Positions 1 to 4,474 of a stretch of DNA of 6,936 bases are shown in pieces; the first letter of the stretch is position 1, and each line of letters starts with the position of its first letter. Under the pieces are notes generated by a model that searched no databases, was not told the origin of the DNA, and saw only the letters and a list, made by a program, of their open reading frames with translations. Origin of the DNA: Actinomycetota bacterium (lineage in GTDB: Bacteria > Actinomycetota > Humimicrobiia > Humimicrobiales > Humimicrobiaceae). Where the stretch lies: positions 1 through 6,936 of the forward strand of contig VGAU01000090.1 in the NCBI GenBank assembly GCA_016870675.1. Direction: 5' to 3'. The position numbers were made by a program, and so were the translations under genes.

Positions 1-123
1 GATGCAAATAATTAAAATAATTATATTTATTTTCTTCATTTAACTGTCAGAATGCGAGATTTAACAATTTCAGGTTATTATAAAAGTTATTTTTGATATT
101 GGCTATAAGTTACTTTAAAATAT

Positions 124-152
124 TTGACTAAAATCTTTAATTGATATATATT
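124..152 (+). promoter_or_regulatory. Candidate sigma70-type promoter for the fmdB-xseA-xseB block
   Basis: TTGACT at 124-129 and TATATT at 147-152 are separated by exactly 17 bases, so both hexamers are one mismatch or nearly so from the consensus. Transcription would start near 159, leaving a leader of roughly 28 bases before the first gene. The surroundings are very AT-rich, so a chance match is possible. The rest of 1-186 shows no gene: all three forward frames meet a stop within the first 43 bases. Confidence 0.4.
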
Positions 153-170
153 TTTTAAATGATTTTTTTA

Positions 171-176
171 AGGAGG
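171..176 (+). promoter_or_regulatory. Strong Shine-Dalgarno site of the FmdB-type gene
   Basis: AGGAGG lies 10 bases before the ATG at 187 and fixes that start. It is the only full-length SD sequence in the window; the other genes have short or no SD matches, so this gene may be translated more strongly than its neighbours. Confidence 0.8.
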
Positions 177-186
177 AAATAAATAT

Positions 187-507
187 ATGCCTATATATAG
201 CTATAAATGTGAAAACTGTGGGAGAATTTTTGATAAGTTTCAAAAAATTGGCGGTGATGGCAATATAAAATGTGTTTATTGTGATTCTAATGCTAATAGG
301 TTATTTTCGCCTGTGGGGATAATTTTTAAGGGATCCGGGTTTTATACTACGGATTATAAATCCAGTTCAGGGAATTTTAATAATACCAGTGTTTCAACAA
401 ATAAAGAAAAAGATAATAAAAAATCTAAAACCAAATCCTTGTGTAAAAAAGAAACCAGCAGTGTATCAGATAAAAAAATAACTAAATCCCGGGATATATT
501 GGTATAA
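187..507 (+). CDS. FmdB-family zinc-ribbon protein
   Basis: This is a 106-residue protein with the FmdB-type regulatory zinc-ribbon domain at its N-terminus. The start MPIYSYKCENCG is typical. Two CxxC knuckles at C8/C11 and C29/C32 form the likely zinc site, and the conserved stretch ending in GSGFYTTDY (49-57) closes the domain. Residues 58-106 are a low-complexity Lys/Ser/Asn/Thr tail with at least twelve lysines, probably disordered and possibly nucleic-acid binding. The tail also has one extra cysteine, C86. The family is named after a putative regulator of formamidase/amidase genes, but most members have no established role, so function here is open. The gene ends in tandem stops (TAA TAA). 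It is 67 bases ahead of xseA with no visible terminator between, so co-transcription is plausible. The start is supported by the strong SD and the canonical N-terminus. Confidence 0.85.
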   Translation: MPIYSYKCENCGRIFDKFQKIGGDGNIKCVYCDSNANRLFSPVGIIFKGSGFYTTDYKSSSGNFNNTSVSTNKEKDNKKSKTKSLCKKETSSVSDKKITKSRDILV

Positions 508-574
508 TAAAAGTCAAGATATCCATAATTAATTTATATTCTATTATTTACTGGAATCTGCAGTGAACAACTAA

Positions 575-1957
575 ATGGAAGGTAGTAACCCCTTAAAATC
601 AAAAATCTACACTGTTAGTGAGCTTAATCTTGAAATAAGAAAAAATCTTGAATCAAATTACTTAGATATATGGTTAGAAGGAGAAGTAAGCAATTTCTAT
701 TTCCATGACAAGAAGCATATGTACTTTGATTTGAAGGATGAAAATTCCAAGATCAGGGTGGTTATGTTTCATAATAATAATAAAAATTTACTTTTTAACA
801 TAGAAGAAGGCCTGCATATTTTAATAAATGGTTATGTTTCTGTTTACGAAAAAAGGGGAGAATATCAGGTAGTAGCTCTGGACGCCAGGCCTGTAGGCAA
901 AGGTTCTCTGATTTTAGCATTTGAACAATTAAAAGAAAAATTAGAGAAAAAAGGATATTTCGACCGTATACATAAAAAAAATATTCCCATTCTTCCAAAT
1001 AAAATAGGCATAGCAACTTCTATTGGCGGTGCAGTAATAAGAGATATCATTTCAGTTTTAAATCGTAGATTTAAAAATTTCCATCTTATAATAAGAGATG
1101 TTAATGTCCAGGGGATTACTTCAAGCGATGAAATTTGCGAGGCAATAGATGACCTGTGTCAGTATGGGGTAGATGTAATAATATTAGCAAGAGGAGGAGG
1201 TTCACTGGAAGACCTGTGGGCATTTAATACTGAAAAGCTGGCTGAAAAGATATTTGATTGTCCTGTGCCTTTAATTTCGGCAGTTGGGCATGAAACAGAT
1301 TATACTATTGCAGATTTCGTGGCAGATAAACGCGCTGCCACACCTTCAGTTGCTGGAGAGATAGTCATATTAAATAAAATAGAAGCAGTAGAAAATTTAA
1401 AAGAAACCAGTAAAAAGATTAAAAATTTAATTAAATCGAAAATTGCCATACTTAAAAAAGAGTTTAATTTCTTAACCAGTAGAAGAATTCTCATAAAACC
1501 GGAGACTATATTAAATAATTTTAACCAGGCTGCTGGTGAACTCCACATCAAATTAATAGAGAATATGGAAAGACTTATCAGAACAAGGGGGAAAATATTA
1601 TCCGACTATCGTCAGCTGATATATGAGAAAAATATATTTAAAAGGATTTATATTTATAAAATGGCAATTAAGAATATAGATATCAGAATAATTTCAGATA
1701 TAAAAAACTATCTTACCCTTAAAAAAAGTAGATTGAAGATTATATTAGAGAACTTACAGGAAAAAAATCCTGTTGCTATACTGGAGCGTGGTTTTGCTAT
1801 AATATATAGAGAGAAAGAGGATAAAAATATTAAAAGTATAGATGAGGTAAAAATCAATCAAAAAGTTAGAATAATGCTAAGGGATGGAATACTTAATGCA
1901 AGGATATTAAAGAAAATATATAAAAAATTAGAAATAGGGTATAAAAATGAAAATTGA
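575..1957 (+). CDS. xseA: Exodeoxyribonuclease VII large subunit
   Basis: XseA is the catalytic subunit of exonuclease VII, which degrades single-stranded DNA into short oligonucleotides and acts in the cytoplasm in repair and clean-up of damaged DNA. The 460-residue length fits the family. An N-terminal OB-fold (about 10-107, beginning YTVSELNLEIRKNLE) should bind ssDNA. The catalytic domain follows from about 128, with IGIATSIGGAVIRD (144-157), RGGGSLEDLW (206-215) and GHETDYTIADFVADKRAATPS (238-258, 21 residues, key residues H239, D242, D247, D251). Residues about 265-400 are Lys/Glu-rich and helical, as expected for the long coiled-coil region that recruits XseB. The C-terminal LERGFAI (403-409) is a family motif. 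The ATG at 575 has only weak SD complementarity, but the in-frame codon just upstream is a stop (572-574), and no better start is seen. The end overlaps xseB by 11 bases. No family motif appears broken. Confidence 0.96.
   Translation: MEGSNPLKSKIYTVSELNLEIRKNLESNYLDIWLEGEVSNFYFHDKKHMYFDLKDENSKIRVVMFHNNNKNLLFNIEEGLHILINGYVSVYEKRGEYQVVALDARPVGKGSLILAFEQLKEKLEKKGYFDRIHKKNIPILPNKIGIATSIGGAVIRDIISVLNRRFKNFHLIIRDVNVQGITSSDEICEAIDDLCQYGVDVIILARGGGSLEDLWAFNTEKLAEKIFDCPVPLISAVGHETDYTIADFVADKRAATPSVAGEIVILNKIEAVENLKETSKKIKNLIKSKIAILKKEFNFLTSRRILIKPETILNNFNQAAGELHIKLIENMERLIRTRGKILSDYRQLIYEKNIFKRIYIYKMAIKNIDIRIISDIKNYLTLKKSRLKIILENLQEKNPVAILERGFAIIYREKEDKNIKSIDEVKINQKVRIMLRDGILNARILKKIYKKLEIGYKNEN
1936..1939 (+). 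promoter_or_regulatory. Shine-Dalgarno site of xseB inside the xseA 3' end
   Basis: AGGG sits 7 bases before the ATG at 1947, within the last codons of xseA. It supports 1947 over the internal ATG at 1962 (M6), where many XseB proteins begin (MSFEE). Initiation 8 bases before the xseA stop suggests translational coupling, which would help balance the two subunits. Confidence 0.5.
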
Positions 1958-2189
1958 AAAAATGAGTTTTGAGGAGTCTATTACAAAATTAGAAGAAATT
2001 GTTAAAGAACTTGAAGATGAAAATATATCACTGGAAGAATCAATGGAAAAATTTGAAATGGGCATTAAACTTTCTTCTAATTGTCTTAAAAAATTAAATG
2101 AAGCCGAGGGAAAGATAGAGGAGCTAACCAGATCTGAGGATGGAAAACTTGTTACAAGAGAACTTGATTTAGAAAAAGAAAATAAATAA
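1947..2189 (+). CDS. xseB: Exodeoxyribonuclease VII small subunit
   Basis: XseB is the small helical subunit of exonuclease VII; several copies bind the XseA coiled coil and are needed for an active complex. The 80-residue protein has the family core MSFEESITKLEEIVKELEDE (6-25), then the LEESMEKFEMGIKLSS segment and CLKKLNEAEGKIEEL, which together give the expected two-helix hairpin. The charged tail (about 62-80, ending LEKENK) is typical of variable XseB C-termini. It overlaps the end of xseA by 11 bases, the common arrangement for this pair. No clear intrinsic terminator follows: the downstream sequence is only A and T runs with a weak TAAATAA/TTATTTA inverted repeat. Confidence 0.95.
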   Translation: MKIEKMSFEESITKLEEIVKELEDENISLEESMEKFEMGIKLSSNCLKKLNEAEGKIEELTRSEDGKLVTRELDLEKENK

Positions 2190-2258
2190 TTTTTTTTAAA
2201 ATAAAATTTTTAGTTATTTATTAGCTTATCAGCACGTAATTGGAGTATTGTTTATCTG

Positions 2259-2314
2259 AACTATATATAGTGTAACTTTAAATAAAATATAGAAGAAGTA
2301 ACTATATATAGTTA
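2259..2314. repeat. Pair of AT palindromes 41 bp apart in the xseB-mraZ gap
   Basis: The 13-mer AACTATATATAGT occurs at 2259-2271 and again at 2300-2312. Its core ACTATATATAGT is a perfect palindrome, and the second copy extends to a perfect 16-base palindrome, TAACTATATATAGTTA, at 2299-2314. The spacing of 41 bp is close to four helical turns, which would suit two dimers bound on one DNA face. The sequence is pure A/T at the centre in an AT-rich gap, so part of this may be chance. No regulator is known to me for this sequence. Confidence 0.4.
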
Positions 2315-2381
2315 TATATTACTATTAAATAAATACTAAATCAAATAATCATAATTACCTTCATATTTTTTTAAATAATAG

Positions 2382-2410
2382 TTTACAAATTAATAATAAT
2401 GTGATATCTT
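2382..2410 (+). promoter_or_regulatory. Candidate promoter of the mraZ-led dcw operon
   Basis: TTTACA at 2382-2387 and TATCTT at 2405-2410 are 17 bases apart, and TG at 2402-2403 makes an extended -10 element (TGaTATCTT). Transcription would begin near 2417, giving a leader of about 70 bases that contains all the MraZ boxes. A second possible extended -10 (TGcTGTAAT, 2413-2421) lies just downstream but lacks a good -35. The position matches the usual dcw promoter directly before mraZ. Confidence 0.55.
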
Positions 2411-2421
2411 ATTGCTGTAAT

Positions 2422-2437
2422 GTGGGGGAAAGTGGAG
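2422..2437 (+). promoter_or_regulatory. MraZ box pair 1 (GTGGGG gaaa GTGGAG)
   Basis: GTGGGG at 2422-2427 and GTGGAG at 2432-2437 are direct repeats with a 10-base period and a 4-base spacer. This is the layout known for MraZ operators: G-rich GTGGAG-like or TGGGN hexamers repeated about once per helical turn before mraZ. It lies just downstream of the candidate promoter, so MraZ bound here should block transcription initiation or escape. GGAG of the second box also serves as SD for the mini-ORF at 2443. Confidence 0.7.
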
Positions 2438-2442
2438 AGTAA

Positions 2443-2451
2443 ATGATGTAA
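2443..2451 (+). other. Start-stop mini-ORF (ATG ATG TAA) in the mraZ leader
   Basis: ATG ATG TAA at 2443-2451 is preceded by GTGGAGAG, with GGAG (2434-2437) 5 bases before the first ATG and 8 before the second. It would encode Met-Met, or only Met if the second ATG is used. The spacing is as good as that of the real mraZ start. Whether ribosomes use it is unknown; it could be a by-product of the leader duplication. Confidence 0.3.
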
Positions 2452-2471
2452 TTTCCCTTTTTATGGGGAAA
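2452..2471 (+). promoter_or_regulatory. Leader hairpin before the mraZ SD
   Basis: TTTCCCT (2452-2458) can pair with GGGGAAA (2465-2471), giving six Watson-Crick pairs and one U-G pair around a 6-base loop. It ends 4 bases before the SD of mraZ and covers most of box ATGGGG. The same TTTCCC can pair with GGGAAA at 2426-2431, so two exclusive folds exist. No T-run follows, so this is not a terminator. Confidence 0.35.
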
Positions 2472-2479
2472 AAATGGAG
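2463..2479 (+). promoter_or_regulatory. MraZ-like box pair 2 (ATGGGG aaaaa ATGGAG), overlapping the mraZ SD
   Basis: ATGGGG at 2463-2468 and ATGGAG at 2474-2479 repeat the pattern of pair 1 with one base changed in each box (G to A at the first position) and an 11-base period. GGAG at 2476-2479 is also the SD of mraZ, 6 bases before the ATG at 2486. This pair is a weaker match than pair 1 and may be a diverged or secondary operator. Confidence 0.45.
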
Positions 2480-2485
2480 TAAAAG

Positions 2486-2920
2486 ATGTTTTTAGGTGAG
2501 TATTACCGGACAATTGATAATAAAGGAAGAATTTTCATTCCTTCTAAATTTAGAGAAGATTTAATAAAAGGCATAGTGGTATCAAGGGCATATGATGAGA
2601 GGTGCCTTTTTTTATACTCAAAAGAAAATTGGAATAAACTGGAAGATAAAATAAGGTCCAATAAGGTTGCTGAAAGAAACATCCAGAGATTTTCCCGGTG
2701 GTTTTTCTCTTCTGCTAGTGAAGAAGCAATGGATCAGCAGGGAAGAATTAAAATACCCCAAAAATTAATAGAATATGCCGGGCTTAAGAAAGAAATTGTT
2801 ATGGTAGGTGTCTCAGAAAGGGCTGAAATATGGGCCAAGGAAATCTGGCCAAAATATTACGATCAGGCAGATTCTCAATTTACGGAAGATAAGAATGCTT
2901 TTGAACAGTTACGGTTTTAA
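2486..2920 (+). CDS. mraZ: Transcriptional regulator MraZ
   Basis: MraZ is a small DNA-binding protein of the SpoVT-AbrB fold that binds tandem repeats in front of its own gene and tunes the dcw operon. The 144-residue length is standard. The two tandem fold repeats each carry the diagnostic DxxGR motif: DNKGRIFIPSKFRE (11-24) and DQQGRIKIPQKL (83-94). The N-terminus MFLGEY is canonical and fixes the start at 2486, supported by GGAG 6 bases upstream. EIVMVGVSERAEIWAKEIW (103-121) is the usual second-repeat ending, followed by a short acidic tail. Other members form ring-shaped oligomers that contact several boxes at once, which suits the box array in the leader. It is first in the dcw operon, with rsmH 12 bases downstream. 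Confidence 0.97.
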   Translation: MFLGEYYRTIDNKGRIFIPSKFREDLIKGIVVSRAYDERCLFLYSKENWNKLEDKIRSNKVAERNIQRFSRWFFSSASEEAMDQQGRIKIPQKLIEYAGLKKEIVMVGVSERAEIWAKEIWPKYYDQADSQFTEDKNAFEQLRF

Positions 2921-2932
2921 AGAGTGTTATAA

Positions 2933-3877
2933 ATGAATTTAAAAGAGATTCATGTACCGGTTCTTTTAAAGGAGGTTTTACATTATTTAAATTTAAAGCA
3001 GGGCGATATCATTTTTGATGGAACACTTGGCGGTGCTGGTCATACTATAGAAATAATTAAAGCCATTGCCCCCACAGGCAAAGTAATTGGAGTTGATCTT
3101 CATTGTCAGACCATAAGCACCGCCGCCAGTAAACTAAAAGATTTTTCTGAAAATATAGTTTTGGTAAATGATAACTTTGCAAACATTAAAAAAATTTTAA
3201 AGAGAATAAATATAAAAAGTATAGACGGAATGTTGCTTGATCTCGGATTATCCTCTTTTCTGATAGAGAAATCAAAAAGAGGGTTTAGTTATCTCAAAAA
3301 TGAAAAATTAGATATGAGATTTGGGAATGGTGATTATATAAGTGCATTTGATGTGGTAAATGAATACCCTGAAGGAAAATTAACAGAGATTTTCCAGAAG
3401 TATGGAGAGGAAAGATGGTCTAAGTCAATTGCAAAAAATATTGTGAATTATAGGAAGACCGTGGATATAAAAACTACAGGAGAACTAGTGGAGATTATAA
3501 AAGATTCTATACCTCAAAAATTTAAATATGATAGAAGAGGTCATCCTGCAAAAAGGATATTCCAGGCAATCCGGATGGAAGTAAACAAAGAATTAGATAA
3601 TTTAAAAATGGCAATTGAAGATGGTTTTAAAATGTTAAAAAGTGGTGGAAGAATGGTGATAATATCCTATCATTCTCTGGAGGATAGAATGGTAAAAAGT
3701 AGCTTTTTAGAATATGAGGGTAGATGTATCTGTCCTCCAGATTTTCCAGTATGTAAGTGTGGTAGGGAGAAAAGAGCTGAGATTATTACCAAAAAGGTGG
3801 TTAGACCTGGATTTGAAGAAATTACCTCAAATCCGCGTTCAAAGAACGCCAGGTTAAGGGTTTTGGAAAAATTGTAA
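2933..3877 (+). CDS. rsmH: 16S rRNA (cytosine1402-N4)-methyltransferase RsmH (MraW)
   Basis: RsmH transfers a methyl group from SAM to N4 of C1402 in the decoding site of 16S rRNA. The protein has 314 residues, normal for the family. HVPVLLKEVL (7-16) begins the fold; DGTLGGAGH (29-37) is the SAM-binding motif I; LLDLGLSS (101-108) and RGFSY (116-120) follow. LDMRF (126-130), YGEERWSKSIAKNI (157-170), HPAKRIFQAIRMEVNKEL (204-221), ISYHSLEDR (244-252), the cysteine cluster C265/C267/C274/C276 and NPRSKNARLRVLEKL (300-314) complete the signature. One oddity: motif II reads GVDLHCQTI (53-61), where the family usually has GxDxDxxAI, so the second acidic residue is His57. D55 is kept. The gene starts 12 bases after mraZ with only a weak SD (AGAG) and is clearly in the same operon. 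All other motifs are intact, so I expect an active enzyme. Confidence 0.97.
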   Translation: MNLKEIHVPVLLKEVLHYLNLKQGDIIFDGTLGGAGHTIEIIKAIAPTGKVIGVDLHCQTISTAASKLKDFSENIVLVNDNFANIKKILKRINIKSIDGMLLDLGLSSFLIEKSKRGFSYLKNEKLDMRFGNGDYISAFDVVNEYPEGKLTEIFQKYGEERWSKSIAKNIVNYRKTVDIKTTGELVEIIKDSIPQKFKYDRRGHPAKRIFQAIRMEVNKELDNLKMAIEDGFKMLKSGGRMVIISYHSLEDRMVKSSFLEYEGRCICPPDFPVCKCGREKRAEIITKKVVRPGFEEITSNPRSKNARLRVLEKL

Positions 3878-3917
3878 ATTAGTATTTTATTAAAAAGGTA
3901 TTTATTAATTTTTTAAA

Positions 3918-4454
3918 ATGAACTTAAGATTAGCAGAAGAACAAGAAATTTATAAAAGAAGATCTTGCCCCCTCTTATATCTGGTGAAGAAACCAGATAG
4001 CAGAAAGGAAAAAGAAAATATAGTGTACAGCAATAGTGGACTGTTTTATATATTTATTATAGTTATACTTTTTACCTGTCTGGGTATTCTCTTAAATATT
4101 GGACTTAAGATACAGAGTATAAATTATCAAAAAAGTATATATGAAATTAATGAGATGATTTCTTTAGAAGAAGAAAGGAGTGACCGTCTGCTGCTTAAAA
4201 TATCAGAGCTAAAATCACCATCAAGAATTATTGAAACTGCTAAGAATGATTTAAACATGGATATGGCCCGTGATTTCAAGATAGTGGAGATTTCAGATAG
4301 TGGGCTTGAGAATAGCGAAAAGATATATAATTACATATCTAAAAATACACCTACTGTAGTTAAAAATTATGATAGTTTCTTGGGAACAATTTATTATATT
4401 CAGGATATAGTACTTGTGGTATCAGAAAGTGTATTGACATTTTTTATTCCCTGA
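3918..4454 (+). CDS. ftsL: FtsL/DivIC-like cell division protein
   Basis: This 178-residue protein sits where ftsL lies in the dcw cluster, between rsmH and the septal PBP. FtsL is a bitopic divisome protein that joins FtsB/DivIC and activates septal synthesis. A basic cytoplasmic N-terminus (1-40) is followed by one clear membrane segment (about 41-63, GLFYIFIIVILFTCLGILLN). A helical, coiled-coil-like stretch comes next (about 65-99, rich in I, L and E). SPSRIIETAKNDLNM (100-114) matches the end motif of the FtsL/DivIC family. The call rests on this architecture and position because FtsL sequences are poorly conserved. Unusual is the tail 115-178: FtsL proteins often end soon after this motif, but here about 64 more residues follow, ending in a hydrophobic stretch (154-178). 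The ATG at 3918 has no good SD; an in-frame stop at 3906-3908 rules out a longer form. DivIC or FtsB is the main alternative name. Confidence 0.8.
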   Translation: MNLRLAEEQEIYKRRSCPLLYLVKKPDSRKEKENIVYSNSGLFYIFIIVILFTCLGILLNIGLKIQSINYQKSIYEINEMISLEEERSDRLLLKISELKSPSRIIETAKNDLNMDMARDFKIVEISDSGLENSEKIYNYISKNTPTVVKNYDSFLGTIYYIQDIVLVVSESVLTFFIP

Positions 4455-4474
4455 TTATTATGTTAGTTTAAAAA

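Noticed and set aside
2..43. Short forward frame starting ATG at position 2 (13 codons, Ile/Phe-rich)
   Set aside because: It is too short to judge, has no visible SD inside the window and could be the tail of an upstream gene or noise.
795..1551. Open frames on the minus strand inside xseA (795-1016, 865-1050, 1300-1551)
   Set aside because: They lie antisense to a conserved, intact coding region, show no recognisable motif and overlap each other; they are frame shadows in AT-rich DNA.
2183..2220. Possible terminator after xseB (TAAATAA ... TTATTTA with T-runs)
   Set aside because: The stem is only A-T pairs with a loop of 24 bases and no G-C core, so it is not a convincing intrinsic terminator.
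2190..2485. A riboswitch or other large structured RNA in the xseB-mraZ gap
   Set aside because: Most of the gap is A/T with no GC-containing helices; only the last 70 bases show structure, and that is explained by MraZ boxes and one small hairpin.
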